Assembly (NCBI RefSeq): GCF_021730395.1
Contig: NC_069378.1
Location: forward strand, 27,116,001 to 27,180,000
Source of the DNA: Mercenaria mercenaria
Taxonomy: Eukaryota > Mollusca > Bivalvia > Venerida > Veneridae
Direction: 5' to 3'
DNA: 64,000 nucleotides
Of the stretch, positions 39,937 through 52,235 are shown piece by piece; position 1 is the stretch's first letter; every line of letters begins with the position of its first letter. The notes beneath the pieces are model-generated. The model was not told the DNA's origin, made no database searches, and worked only from the letters and a program-made list of their open reading frames with translations. Both the position numbers and the translations under genes were made by a program.

Positions 39937-39969
39937 CTCTTCTTTCAGTATCAGAACATGCTCCTTCTT
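39937..39969 (-). other. Possible 33-nt micro-exon or leader exon
   Basis: On the minus strand a GTTCGCAG acceptor is followed by 33 nt and a strong GTAGGT donor. It resembles the candidate at 41131-41170 (shared GAGCA, TTCTGA and AAAG). Both lie upstream of the minus-strand GPCR frame and might be 5' leader exons. No transcript evidence; tentative. Confidence 0.2.
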
Positions 39970-40874
39970 CTGCGAACACATCAATAAACAAAAGTTAATT
40001 CTCTCGTCTTTTGTTTTTAAACTAATAGTTTACACCTAGCAACTGCGACGTCACTCGTTCAGTAATTATCATATTGACTGAAAAAAGGTAAATATAAGGT
40101 CTATAAGTGAACTTCAAAGATCTAATTTAATGAACACAATATTTCAAGAAGTTTATAATGAAATAAGTAAAAAATGGAAGCTAATAACTTTATAAGGCTT
40201 TAAAGGGTAATGAAAGGTCACATATAACTTTGATATGATTGATATGAGTTTGCGTTTCATGTATGGGTCATAATGTACTATTGCAGCAGATTGTTTTCAA
40301 TGTGAACTTTATCTACTTTCTATTTTCTAAAGAACAAAGGCATAAACTTGAAGATCTGGCCTGCGTTCGTGTAGCTTAAAATGCAAAACATAAATATTTT
40401 GGATACATCTAGAAAGTGGTTCGATGATAGCTTGCAAAAGATGGAGAAGAGTTCCACAATTATTATCATGTCTTTAAATATCTTTAAAAAGTGTGTATGA
40501 TGCATGATTCTTTCGAGGCAATAACACAATTACCATGGTAAAAATTGTCATTAAATTACATAATCATTTTCTTAATAAAATAAATTGAAAATATGCCTGA
40601 TAGATGAATGGCTGCCCTGTTGAATTAATTTGTACGCGCATACGCTCTTGAGCATGGTAAAAGTCTCCTTAATGTAAATAATTATTTATTGCAAATTCAC
40701 ATATCTTTTACAACCTACAAACTCACAAACTCACATACTGTATCTCAAATGTTAAAAAAGGATTTTGATCGCAGAATTAAATATCCAGGATCTTTTCACC
40801 ATGTAGTTCCCCCTGGGTGCACTTTACAATTTTGATAGCAGAATAAAATATCCACATGGTCAATAGCCTCCCCG

Positions 40875-40893
40875 CCCCCCCCCCCCCCCCCCC
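40875..40893 (+). repeat. Poly-C tract followed by CA repeat
   Basis: About 19 C, then CACCACACACACACA. Assembly length may be unreliable here. Confidence 0.85.
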
Positions 40894-41130
40894 ACCACAC
40901 ACACACATCACTCTCAGATGATTTATTTTGTAGTTTTAGTAATTTTTGTTTCTTAATATTGTCTTGGTAATCAGTCCCCACATTTTCGTATTATTTTCGT
41001 TTTACATACTTTAGTTTCATGGGACGAGATCCCACTACTTTTTACATTATCATTTTATCATGCATTGTGTTTTTCGGTATTGTTTCGTATGCAACCAATT
41101 CCGCCTAAAAATTCTACACTCAAAACTTAC

Positions 41131-41170
41131 CTCCTTTCAGAATGTGCTCTTTTGAGACGAGGTTCTCTGT
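41131..41170 (-). other. Possible short exon
   Basis: On the minus strand a GTTTTAGCAG acceptor precedes about 40 nt ending at a consensus GTAAGT donor. An alternative acceptor 4 nt further in gives 36 nt. It is similar to 39937-39969. Tentative for the same reasons. Confidence 0.2.
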
Positions 41171-41352
41171 CTGCTAAAACCTGATCATGTTCTTTGGTAC
41201 TTTGTAAGTTTTCCCAACAATGTTCTGTTTAGGATTGCCGGTCAGCGAGTTAGTTTCTCAGCAACTACACATCAGTGATTACATTTCTGTGCTGACAACT
41301 CTTCATATGTTTAACGGTACTTGCTCATTTTATGTATGATATTGTGTACTAG

Positions 41353-41554
41353 CCCTTATCCTGCTAAATTTCTATAATGCTAAATTTCAATTTGGACAGT
41401 ATCGTATCGTATCTGTTTAAAAGGGATGCTTACCAAAGATATGCTGACTGAACGGCGAACAATGCAGATCATGATCAGACTGCAAAGATGTGCAGGTTTA
41501 TAATGATCTACACTGGTCGTATAGGCAAAAGCAGTCGTGTCCAGCACGATAAGG
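41353..41554. mobile_element. Family B MITE-like element
   Basis: Ends CCCTTATCCTGCT and AGCACGATAAGG form inverted repeats. ACTAG at 41348-41352 is repeated at 41555-41559. Internal GAACGGCGAACAATGCAGAT and a CTGATCATGATC-like core. Confidence 0.85.
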
Positions 41555-41999
41555 ACTAGTATTGTCTGTCAATGTCATTATTTGGTCATTTAATATTGTT
41601 CTTGTATAATTGTAATCTACATGTTTGTAAATATCCTATAATACTTGTACACGATTTTACTATTATCAAATAGTCATTCATCATCATTCGTTTACATCTT
41701 GTACAAACAACCATCCTAATTTTAACACCTGCTGATTTTCAAACGGTTTCCGCAATAACACTGTACATATCCGCACTCAGAACGTGATACAAACATGATT
41801 TATGCAATTTTGTGTTGCTGATACTTTTCAAGAGTTTATAAGCTTTGTTTGCCATTGCAGGCCTGCTGAGGACCATTTCTTAATCAGGTGTGTGGAACCC
41901 AACTACGATACACACATATCAATTAGGAATAAAATTATCTATTTTCAGAAAATATATTTTTTGGAAATTAACAGTTAGCAACCAACTTGTCTAAAATAA

Positions 42000-42105
42000 T
42001 GCTAGAAGGGCAGCGGGTTTCTCCCTCCAACATAAACACATTTAAAGTCGCTGTATGACCTGTAACTGTATCGTTGTGATGTTGAACCCAACAACAATAA
42101 TGTCA
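42000..42105 (+). repeat. Decayed SINE 3' end
   Basis: GTCGCTGTATGACCTGTAAC, then TGTTGAACCCAACAACAATA, matches the 3' end of the SINE at 51828-52108. The tRNA-like head is not recognisable. Confidence 0.5.
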
Positions 42106-43749
42106 CACCTTGGTAAACCAACGTCTCTCAATATGCTGAATTCATTCACACAGATTTGCACATGGATATTTACACGATAAATATCACGCGTTTGGGGTTT
42201 ATGAGTGGGAAGAACCTGAATTGGGTACAAATGTACTGGATCGAATAGGGTCACACTGTAGATTGCTAAACAAACTGTTGACAAGATTTAGTTTTAGATT
42301 CGTCATCTATATCCGTGTTAACGATCTGAAATAACAAAACAGTGCGTTGTTTTGATATTTTGTCTTCCCTATTGACAATAAACTTGATTTAGAAGTAACG
42401 AGGACAAAGTCAATACGGAAGAAAATAATGAATACTTTAGAAAGCGGAAGAATTAAAACAATTTACTTATAGTAGATTATATTGGAGAATAGCGTGGGAG
42501 CGGACTTCGCATCAGCTGTAGACACTGGAACGAAGGCATTCAATATTTCAATACTACAAATATATATAAAACATCTTAATGTATTGATTTACGCCAGAAG
42601 ACCATAACTGTGTTTTCTGCAACTTATAAGAATCTTTAAATAGTCATCGAAGTTTAATACTGCTGTCCTAAAGCCGAAAGTAAATTGGACATAGCCAAAT
42701 TAAGAGGTATGTTGCAATACTAACTAAACTAATTCAAGTTGAAATACTGTTATCTTCTTAGTGTACAGTGATTCTCCATATATGTAATTAGCGAAACATG
42801 AAGCAGACGATCAAACTGTTGCACGGAAAATGCACTGGAGAAAATGATAATACAAATTTAGCCTAATGTTCAAGATGTATAAAGAAAACGATCACACTTG
42901 ATCTTATTACATTAAACTACCTATATAGGTTCACAATCGATAGACTTATAAATAACCAGCGTACAAGTCTTAAGAACGTGCAAAATTCTGTTAACCATGC
43001 ATATTGCAGAAATGAAGAGAACAATTTCAAGTAGTTTATTTAATCGACCGGTGCTCATGTTCTTCTTATCTATATAGATATATTTCTCATCAATATAAAA
43101 ATTAACAGATATCAAAGAAGAGAGAAGAACACAAAATATATAAAAGTACAGCGTAATTGTCTAATTACTTTGATGACAACAAAAAGTTAAATTTCATTTC
43201 CAAAGCGAAGCGTATGTAAAAGCATACTAACGTAATTAAAACGTCTGATTTATTTGTAGTATTATGTATAATTCTTTTTTCTTCTATAAGGTAACGCAAT
43301 GTTCAACTCTTATTTGTCATCTAGCGTTGCCGTTGCGTATTTCTACAATTACGATATTCACCTCTTGGGGCTAATTTCTCAACAAGTTTGAGAGAGAAGT
43401 ACTCACAGTTACAGAACGTTTGAACTCATTATTTGAATAAGAATCTATAATGTTAATCGTCAGAGTTTCTATCAAAATCAGACATTCTGATTGAATAAAG
43501 CACACTTTCAAAGAGCTCAAAACGTAAGAGGAGAATTCTTAAAACGCTTTTGTTCTTTTTAAACCTTTTTATTAAATGTTTATATTATATACTAAATATA
43601 TATGTACTTGAAATAAATATGTTTAAAATAAAGTAATTTGACTGTAAACGAAGATTCATCGCAACCAATACCAAACACTAGTTTAAATACCTGAAGTCTA
43701 TTTTTCCCACGCTGAAGTTTATTGTGCCTTAATTTACGGAGCTAAACGA
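42106..43749. other. Duplicated upstream flank of C1q copy 1
   Basis: GAGGACAAAGTCAATACGGA at about 42410 begins sequence shared with the flanks of copies 2 and 3. No other gene seen. Confidence 0.5.
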
Positions 43750-43755
43750 TATAAA
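43750..43755 (+). promoter_or_regulatory. TATA box candidate, C1q copy 1
   Basis: TATAAA lies 88 bp before the start codon, a spacing that leaves a short 5' leader. Copies 2 and 3 have TATA-like motifs at similar distances. Assigned by position only. Confidence 0.4.
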
Positions 43756-43837
43756 TGACGAACATATGAACAAAGTTATAAAAAACTGAAACACAAGCGC
43801 ATTTTACCATATCAAATTACAAAAGAAAACAGTCGAA

Positions 43838-44747
43838 ATGCCGAGATTACCTTCGTTCTGTGAGTTGTTTTTTGCTTTAAGTTACTTCTGTCAATTGACT
43901 AAGACTTTGGAACCAGTATGTTCACAGTGTGACTGTGATAGGAAATTATTGGAAAATATGGTTGAAACGAATCACAAAGTTAAAGAAATGGAGAAAAATT
44001 TCAGAAGGTCTGAAGAACACATTCTTGCAATATTAGAATATCGTAGGGTGGAAATGCAAAATCTATCAAAAGATTTGAAGAACGTCAAAAGTGGCTTGGA
44101 GAATATTACAGATGAATTAGAAAGTCTAAGAGGTAAGGAATAATCATATGTATCTTTACTTATAACGACCAACAAGAGGTATGAATAACTACTACGTCGG
44201 TAACCTTTTCCGAGAATTTACCGAATTTATTAATGCTATAATTATGTTCACTTTCAACTTATTCCAAGAATGATCTGCAAAACATAACCAATATGTATTA
44301 TTGAAATAGCTATAACGCGATGCCAGTTATACTTTACAAGTTTGATTGATCTATTACTGTCACTGATACTATAGCTTCAACAGTATCAAAATCATCATTC
44401 TAAGCAATTTTTCTGCTGTTTTTTTAACAGGTAGGGTTGACAATGTGGAGCTTCCAAAAGTCGCATTTAGCGCCTACAATCCAGTAGACAAAAATTTACA
44501 GACTAAAGAAACTTTTGTATTACAGTCCGTTCTTATCAATGAAGGAAATGGGTATGACACTAAAACTGGAATATTCACTGCACCAATTAATGGTCTTTAT
44601 CACTTTACGGCGCATCTGTGCAATAAAGTTGATTACGTCATACATTACGCAATTGTCTTGAATGATGAATGGATTGCAAGAAGCCAGCAGTTTGAGGAAA
44701 ATGACGTTAATCCTAACTATGGCAGCTGCGGCACAGTCAGTGTTTAA
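43838..44747 (+). CDS. Secreted coiled-coil C1q-domain protein, copy 1, with premature stop
   Basis: Two-exon gene. Exon 1 is 43838-44132, ending at a GTAAGG donor. Exon 2 starts at 44431 after a pyrimidine-rich tract ending AACAG. The intron is phase 1 and rebuilds a glycine codon. Exon 1 gives a hydrophobic signal peptide (about residues 1-23), the EPVCSQ motif also present in copies 2 and 3, then a charged helical coiled coil with an NIT glycosylation site. Exon 2 opens the C1q domain (VAFSAYNP, then FTAPINGLYHFTAHLC). The frame meets TAA at 44745-44747, where copies 2 and 3 have a leucine codon. The same frame then stays open and clearly homologous (KVWIMCTSG, RRNSFLGVLL) to a TGA at 44868-44870. 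The stop removes the last 40 residues, including the final beta strands, so the product would probably misfold. It may be a recent pseudogene, a null allele or a base error. Family assignment is certain; functional status is not. Confidence 0.85.
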
Positions 44748-44870
44748 ACCAGGATGAAACCTGGTGATAAAGTCTGGATTATGTGTACTTCCGGTTCTTC
44801 TTCTGTTATTCAAATATTTGATGACGGATATCGACGGAATTCGTTCTTGGGTGTTCTTCTTCATAAATGA

Positions 44871-46826
44871 TCCATTACAATTTCTTTTTTGTTCCTTTCG
44901 TAAATTCCGTATACAGTATTTTGTTATATTTGCACCGAGCTGGACGCATGACATCTTTGAGGATTTGAGAGAACAAACTGTGTGTCCTCTTTTTGAGAAG
45001 TTGACAGTTACTTACTGACTACCGTTGCATAGCTGAAATATGTTTCAATAATGATGTTGAACAAACATAACATTTCGAAAAGGTTTAGATTCACACCTTA
45101 GTTGCAAAAAATTGTCTTATAGACACGCAATTTGCATAAAGGGAAAGACTATTGGTTAACTCTAAATACTTCTACTGTACCGATTTTCTTCCGTGAGAAC
45201 ACAATATGAACTAACCATTGAATACATTTGAATAATATGAAATTTCGATGCGGAAAGGTGGAAATGTTTTAATACCAGTTTGCATGAGCACATGACGAGT
45301 TTTAGAACATATACTCTTTACCAATCTTTTACAGCAACACTTAAATCTTCCATCAAAAGTATATTCTCATTTAGAACAATATATTATTAATTGCATATTA
45401 AAAATTTTATACAGTCAAAGAATATTATATCTTTACTCATTTAGCGATCTGACTCAAAGTTTTAAACATCTCGGAGTACAATTATTGTATAAAATTTTCA
45501 AAAAGAGCGAATTTTGTTAAGGGCAGAAACATTATCACTTTTTATTTATTCCGTCATACCTTAGGGGAAAAAAATAAAATTTCACCATTCCTCAGTGAAA
45601 GTTTTAATTATAAACATCTGCTTCATTTTGAATGAATTTTTTTCATGTAGAAATAACAAAACCTTTATGTGTATTCAAAAGTATCATGTTGGTCGTAAAA
45701 TGAATGATGTAATAGACATTAACTAAAGGGAGACCTGGAGCGCCTGTGATAAATTACAGACATCAATATATACCGGATTCATGCGATTTAAATAATAAAT
45801 ATCTTTAATGTTTATATTTTGTAACCATGGTAATGCTAGCCCTAACCTTTAGTCAGTATACGTACTAAACATATCATACATTAAATGCATGCGGACATGC
45901 AATAATGTGCCTGTTTAGCCGTGCGTTCAGATTGATAATCACTTTCGGACATGCGCAGAAGACCGCTTCAGGTCTGTAATGAGCAATATCGTATATCGAA
46001 AAGTAACTCGATTTTGTGAACATTTTTTTATTCATTTTAGCAGAATATTGTTTTAAACATGTGTGGAATTTCATAAAGTACTTTCAGATCCACTAAACAT
46101 ATTTCCAACTACCGCGATTTTTAAGCATGTATAGTTTATCTTGGGTGTCAGTTACACGAAATATTGACGAGTCATACCCCATTTTAAATGAAACCAAGAA
46201 ACATAGGCCAACGATACGAGCTGCACCTAAAGCATGCAGTCATATCCGACAAAGAACAGCTATTTTAGGTGTAAATTCTCCGTATGGCATCTTAGTGAAT
46301 ATTTTGTTAGGTCGTTTAATAAGGTTATTTGATATCTGTACTTTATATCTAGTTATTAGGCTATATATTTGTAGAGAGCCTTTTTAGGCTAATTTACTAA
46401 GATCATATTTCGTTTCCCAAAGTGTAGATACTATAGATAATCTTATATATTCTGTAAAATTGCATGTTGGTTAAATGTGGTGTTTAATGTAAATTTGTCA
46501 AATTTTAGAATATCTCTTATAATTCTAAAGTGAATGACCATATACATTGTTTTATGCTGTTTTGAACTGTATACTAAACATCGTGTTCTTTTGTTGTTTC
46601 AATTTTAATTATTTGTATATATTTATGTATGTGACACAAATAAACTATAAACTCTGTCGCTGGCTTAGTTAGAACTGCCTGTTGATCGTGCCGTGAATTG
46701 CCTGTTTTTGAATGAATTTTTAGATAGACTAAATTAATAGAATGTATGCATGTATTTCTTCTTTTATTGAAATATCTAATTCATCGACCGTATTCCAGCA
46801 ATGCAGTTTTCTTCACAATTCATAAA
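44871..46826. other. No supported gene
   Basis: A frame at 46127-46387 starts on ATG and is followed by an AATAAA at 46639, but the predicted 86 residues match nothing I know. Not called. Confidence 0.45.
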
Positions 46827-46966
46827 CCTTTAGCCTGCCTTTGCGACCAGTGCAGCCCAAAATCAGCCTAATCATGATCACTGTTTGCTATTCAGTCAGA
46901 AAATTTTCAGTGAACATCCCTTCGAATAATAAATAGTACTGCCCAAATTGAATCACTGGCTAAAGG
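46827..46966. mobile_element. Family B MITE-like element
   Basis: Ends CCTTTAGCCTGCC and CACTGGCTAAAGG. The inside has GCGACCAGTGCAGCCCAAAA and the family's GTACTGCCCAAATTG tract. A target duplication is not evident. Confidence 0.75.
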
Positions 46967-47118
46967 TTAACAAACAAATGGCATGTCGTAGATGTTTCTA
47001 CAACATGCCAAAACTGAATTGAAAACTAATCCTACAATAGCATGCATTATATCTACAACTAAATGTTAAAATTTAAACAAATGATATACTGGTAAGCGAA
47101 GTTTCATTTTATTTTGAG

Positions 47119-47421
47119 GGTTCGCACCCTCTCTGAGATGCTTGGATAAAGACCAGCTGCACATGGTTCGCTCCCTGTCTGAGATGCTTGGATAAAGATC
47201 AGCTACACATGGTTCGCACCCTGTCTGAGATGCTTGGATAAGCTACACATGGTGCGCACCCTGTCTGAGATGCTTTGACAAAAGATCAGCAACACATAGT
47301 TCGCACCCTGTCTGAGATACTCGGATTAGATCAGCTACACATGGTTCGCACTCTGTCTGAGATGCTTGTATAAAGATCAGCGACACATGATTCGCAGCCT
47401 GTCTGAGATGCTTGGCATAAG
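47119..47421 (+). repeat. 46-bp tandem repeat, 7 units
   Basis: Unit GGTTCGCACCCTGTCTGAGA, TGCTTGGATAAAGATCAGCT, ACACAT, with one 40-bp unit at 47211-47250. The minus frame over it (QTGCELCVADL repeats) is an artefact of the repeat. Confidence 0.95.
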
Positions 47422-47898
47422 TGTTCATTCTGTTTTCAGTATTCGAACCAAACAACTTGTTATGACTTATGTATTCTTTATCAAAATTTAAAAAAGAAAT
47501 AAAAAATAAATATAGATTAATGCAAACGTAATGAAGTCACGACGTTGTTAACGTCGTTGAAATATAATCACCGTGAGCTGGGTTAGTGTAAGTGACTGTT
47601 TTCGAGGAAGCGTACCTTCTAATAGTTTGATCATAATCATGTCAAATTTGCAGTGAGGCTAGTAGAACGACTGAGAATCATGATGGTGTATTTCCTATTT
47701 TGCTTCATTAAAGTATACAAAGGCTAGAGACAAAGTCTACGTTATATTTGAACAACCCTTGTAACAAGTATGTAAAGTATCTTACTGATAATTATTATCA
47801 ATAAGCAAAAGCTTTAAAAATGTCTTTGGTGGAATATTTTGCTGTAAGATAATCTGTTCAAGTTTGTAGCTAGATTAATATCAAGAAAATTTTTATCA

Positions 47899-47901
<3 letters not shown>

Positions 47902-47930
<29 letters not shown>

Positions 47931-47946
47931 GTTGTTGTTGCTATTG
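47902..47946 (+). repeat. Poly-T tract with GTT repeats
   Basis: Twenty-nine T followed by five GTT units. A similar T-run plus GTT pattern occurs near 57549-57590. Could be an A-tail of a minus-strand retroelement, but no body is recognisable. Confidence 0.8.
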
Positions 47947-48401
47947 CTTTTAATTAGTAAGAGCTTAAAGACCTGCTCCAGTCCTACCTTTTAACCTTAA
48001 ATTTCCACTGAAAAAGCATGAAAATCCTGACTATGAACAGTGACGCCTGTCAAAACAGTCTGTTTAGACTGGGTTTGCGTGCTAAAGTGTGGCGCATGGC
48101 CGTTAACTATTACCTAATGTTATCATGGGTTGCATACACACAATAGAATTTTAATAGCCGCGGAGCAGGGCTTTAAACATGAATAAAGCGTACTAAGAAA
48201 AGCGGCTATAGCTATCACTTTTATTTCATTAGCTGATTAATAATGACTTTAATTTTAATGTAATTTATTTTCTGCTACAGTCTCCATGATTGTTACAGAT
48301 TTGGTTCTAATATACCCTTTTCATTAAGGTATCGTAGCTTCAGTATCGTTGATTCAATATACTAGATAACGAAGTTTATGAATGCATGATTAATATATAG
48401 A
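47947..48401. other. No gene seen
   Basis: AT-rich sequence before the family C element. Confidence 0.55.
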
Positions 48402-48683
48402 GGATATTACATGAGTGTCTTTTCATATTGAATTTATTAAACGAGTTGAATAAAATAATAAAATGCGAGGCTCTGCCGAGCATTTTATCAATTTTATTCA
48501 ACGAGTTTAATAAATTCAATGTGGAAAGTCACAAATGTAATATTCTTTTTATCGCATGTTAGCCTTTCCTGTCGAAACATCAAAAATTCTAATTTGTTTT
48601 ACTATATAAACAAGTCAATTTGACCGACGTTTCCAATACTATAAATGACGTCGACGTCAAAGCTTTATTACACTAGTGTATTA
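48402..48683. mobile_element. Family C foldback element, copy 3
   Basis: Best-preserved arms: TATTACATGAGTGTCTTTTC on the left and GTCACAAATGTAATATTC on the right, with the GAGGCTCTGCCGAG centre and the GACGTCGACGTCAAAGC tail. A copy away from the A blocks, so this family is dispersed in its own right. Confidence 0.8.
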
Positions 48684-51600
48684 TCTTTTTATTTAATGGC
48701 TTTATTACACTCCCGCGACGTCAAACATGTGATATTTTTTTTACTTTGACAGAGCATTTATAAATCATAAAAAAAATTACGACATAACACAGTCAAACTG
48801 AAACAAAAGAAATAAATATCACCAATTACTGTTTTGAATCTCTATTATTTCAAGCAATGTATTCATAAATAGATGAACCTCGTGTTAATCATTTTTGGAT
48901 TTATGCCCATATTAGAGCCTTAATTAGATATTTCAAATTCGATGATCTTAGTAAAAAGTTGCTTTTGAACTCTTTGGTGCAAATAACTTAACCTTATCCT
49001 ACATTACATCAAATTATTGTTAACGGGAAGGAACTATACAATACTTGCTATAAAGAGTATGTCAACTCGTTTTCAATGTCGCAACACAATATACTATGAC
49101 TGCATACCTGCTAAGCATGTTCTGATCCTCGACTATAGTTTTTAATCCTAGTGCGTTTGATAGATTCTAGGTTCTATCACTATTAGAACTAGATGGCTCC
49201 CATCGATGTTTTGTAGATTTCTTCAAATGTGGGAACTATTCAGCTTGCTTTTGGAAGGTCAGTATTTCAACCTAGTTCTCCACGCATTCTTAAAACAATG
49301 CCCAGATGGACACTTCAGATCTTCTAACACCATCAATAGTTGTATGAGATGATGTTTAGGTTTGTTTGACGGTGCTTATGTTTGGATACCTGGTCTTTGC
49401 TCAATTTTTTCCGGAGCCTAACTCTTACTCTTCGTCATGTGTATATGTATATGTATGTAGATAATTATGGGGTCTTCGTGGCATACTCGCCGATATACGT
49501 TTGCAACCTCGCTTGGGGTGTAATTTAAGATAGATCGTTGGTAAACACAGGAACCTTTAAATGCCCGAAACAGTTCTGGAAGTCCACATATCTTCTGCCG
49601 ACATCGAAAGACAGCATGATAAGCGTATTACCTAAACTGTGTCAATGTTACTCTAAAGCACACATTCAGGTAATTATTTCAGCAACTTTATATTTGTCGA
49701 TAATTTTTATGTACATTCGATATATGTATATAACTTTATTTATTAATTTTATGTTGGACATATTACTATTCTATGAAGATATCTAACACCAACACTGTCC
49801 CTTTATGTAATACTAACTAACTAACATTTTCTTGCTGTGAATAATCATGATCAGAGGTGGTGGTTTTGGTGTTGTTGTAGTTGTTGTTTTTTCTGTTGTT
49901 ATTTTCTGTTATTTATTTATTTATCTATTTTATTTTAATTCATGTATCTGTTTCCTTTTTTTATTGTTATTGTTGCGTTACATATACAGATGATTATTTT
50001 CTAATTCAGTGCAATCAAATTTGTTTGGACTCTAGCTTTAAATAAAAAAAGTCAGTCTAAGGATTTCTCACATCGTCTTACAACATCTCTTACCACTTTA
50101 GATATTTTCGTCGAAGTGTGTTTGAAAAACAAAGCAAAAGCTCTTTCATTTTATCTTTCTTGTTCACAATTCACTTATAGACAGGAAGTGTAATTAGGAC
50201 AAGTAGTAAAGACGGAAGAAAATATAATTCATATTGCAGAACAAAGAACATCAGTTGACATTCTCATAGTGTGGTATAATAGAAAACATCGTGAGAATAT
50301 TCAAGTAAATATCTGTCAATGAGAAAAATACAAAATTCAACATAAAAGCTGTCGTTATTGAAGAAGAAATCAAATAAAGGAAAGTTACCTATATTTCAAA
50401 TTATTTAATGTGTTTACTCTGAGCAAATGTTTAATTTTCTACCTTTTAAAAAAGAACAATATAACAGAAACATACAAAGCAGTTATAGCATGGATTTGCA
50501 GCTACATTACATTAAAGTCAGTTGTAAGCAATAGGATATTCAATTATGTATAATATTCTAAAAAGCATTACCTATCACACCGATATCTGCCCGATGTTGT
50601 TTTTGATATTGGCCCATCATAAGATTTTTATCAGTCGGATATTGTTTCCAAGAGATATCGGTAAGCTATTGATATCTGCTATCTGCTGAACTTCGGCCCA
50701 ATGTCATCTGTCAATTTTGGTCAGATGTACCAGTGACTGCTGATACTGTTATGCACTCTACCATCTTGACAAAGTATCTGTATATCGAACGTGCAAGCTG
50801 TCGCACTAAATAATAATTTTTTCTCCGCGATAACCATTTAGCAGATCACCTAACTTCGTCGTCTCGGTCAATATTGTCTTCTAAATATCACATCATATTC
50901 AATGACAGAAAATTCAACAATTGTTTTATTATATCAAAATTCCTTTTTATGCTCAATGGTAGGAACCAATATTTGACAGACAAAAAACTTTAAATTTTTA
51001 ATCTAAAATCTTAACATATATAAGTACCTGGAAACAGTCATAAGTAGATCTAGTTGCTTTTTCGTATCGGAAGCCTCCCTTTCATGTATATTTTACTCTT
51101 CTCTACCTTTGACAAAAGGCAAATCTCATTTTGTGTTACTCTCGTCGGTTTTGATATTCATTTTGATAACACAAATCAGCGAACACTATCAGGAGGCAAA
51201 CTTTATTATAGTGAACATTACACTTCAGCTTGAAATAAACTGGCGAACAGTAAAGAAAGCGGATGATAAACAGGAAGTTGCTGCTTTTCGTTTAACTAAT
51301 ATGACGCACAGTTATACGGGAAAGCAAGTGTATTGTGTTATGCTTAGACCTTACATTTCGCAGGGAAAAGCCAAATATAATAACTGGGTGAAAGCGAATC
51401 ATCTATTGTACTGAAACAGTCAGTTTGACCTATTGATAGATAATATTTTCCTCTTGTTTGGATTTTTCCCGGCCTCTTCTATTACACTAAACTACATTCG
51501 GGGATGCAAAATAACCGAAAACATTATAATGGCTGGGTTAATAATTTTAGTTGAGAAAATAGACTGAACTATAATATTTGATTTAAGTAAAAGATATAAT

Positions 51601-51693
51601 CAATAACTTGAAGTAGGGCATATAAAATATATCAATATAATATTTTAAAAACATAGTATTATACAAATTTGAAAAGATAATGTAAAAGCAAAA
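48684..51693. other. Duplicated upstream flank of C1q copy 2; no supported gene
   Basis: CACCAACACTGTCC near 49790 and GGACAAGTAGTAAAGACGGA near 50199 recur before copy 3 at 60077 and 60454. A 101-residue frame at 51109-51414 has a hydrophobic N-terminus but begins with TTG and has no upstream ATG in frame; not called. 50580-50720 has GATATCGGCCC-type repeat motifs. Confidence 0.5.
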
Positions 51694-52184
51694 GAGTGTT
51701 TTAACACTATTTATGCACGATGGGCGGTATACATCGGGCGTAATAATTTCACGAGGGCGCAGCCCGAGTGAAATTATATGTACGACGTATTACCGCCCGA
51801 GTGTTTAAATAGTGTTAAAATACGGTTTTGGTATCTCCGTGGCCGAGCGATTAAGATCGCTGACTTTAAATCACTTGCCCCTCATCGGTGTGGGTTCGAG
51901 CCTCACTCGGGGCGTTGAATTCTTCATATGAGGAAGCCATCCATCTGGCTTACGAAAGGTCGGTGGTTCTACCCAGGTGCCCGCTCGTGATGAAATAATG
52001 CACGAAGGGGCACCTGGGGTCTTCCTCCACCATCAAAGCTGGAAAGTCGCCATATGACCTATAATTGTGTCGATGCGACGTTAAACCCAACAAAATAAAA
52101 TAAATAAATTCTTGGTCGCAACAAAAATATTGACGTCACCGCACGTTAACGTGACGTCATTCTAGCGTAAGAGTGTTTTAACAG
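51694..52184. mobile_element. Foldback element (family D) upstream of C1q copy 2, with nested SINE
   Basis: 51694-51825 is a long imperfect palindrome. The arms carry GAGTGTTTTAACACTATTT and its mirror TAAATAGTGTTAAAATAC, and GGGCGGTATACATCGGGCG and its mirror. The centre is GAGGGCGCAGCCCGA. After the SINE at 51828-52108 the element resumes with a TGACGTCA-type stretch and GAGTGTTTTAACAG at 52171-52184. Palindrome, then tail, then end motif is the same plan as family C. It ends about 190 bp before the C1q copy 2 start codon and is missing from the corresponding place before copy 3. Confidence 0.65.
51828..52108 (+). repeat. tRNA-derived SINE
   Basis: The head has a pol III A box (TGGCCGAGCGATTAAG, 51840-51855) and a B box (GGTTCGAGCC, 51893-51902) at tRNA-like spacing. 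The body continues to GACGTTAAACCCAACAAAAT and an AT-rich AAATAAATAAA tail. A copy on the opposite strand lies at 13796-14030 and a 3' remnant near 42000-42105, so it is a dispersed family. It is inserted in foldback element D. Confidence 0.85.
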
Positions 52185-52235
52185 AGAAAAGCATATTAGA
52201 ATGAAAATTATTCCTAATGAATCACATTATGCTAA

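Larger units (their letters stand above)
39086..41352. other. No supported gene; two candidate short exons
   Basis: Holds the two minus-strand exon candidates, the poly-C tract, and a small imperfect direct repeat (TTTGATCGCAGAATTAAATA and TTTGATAGCAGAATAAAATA) at 40764-40852. Confidence 0.5.

Noticed and set aside
40861-40910. G-rich minus-strand frame (poly-glycine)
   Set aside because: Simple translation of the poly-C/CA tract.
46127-46387. 86-residue ATG frame followed by AATAAA
   Set aside because: No homology or splice context; the poly(A) signal is expected by chance in AT-rich DNA.
47243-47455. 70-residue minus-strand frame with CVADL repeats
   Set aside because: It is the translation of the 46-bp tandem array and breaks where one unit is 40 bp.
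51109-51414. 101-residue frame with signal-like N-terminus upstream of C1q copy 2
   Set aside because: It begins with TTG, no upstream ATG is in frame, and no domain was recognised. Kept only as a note.
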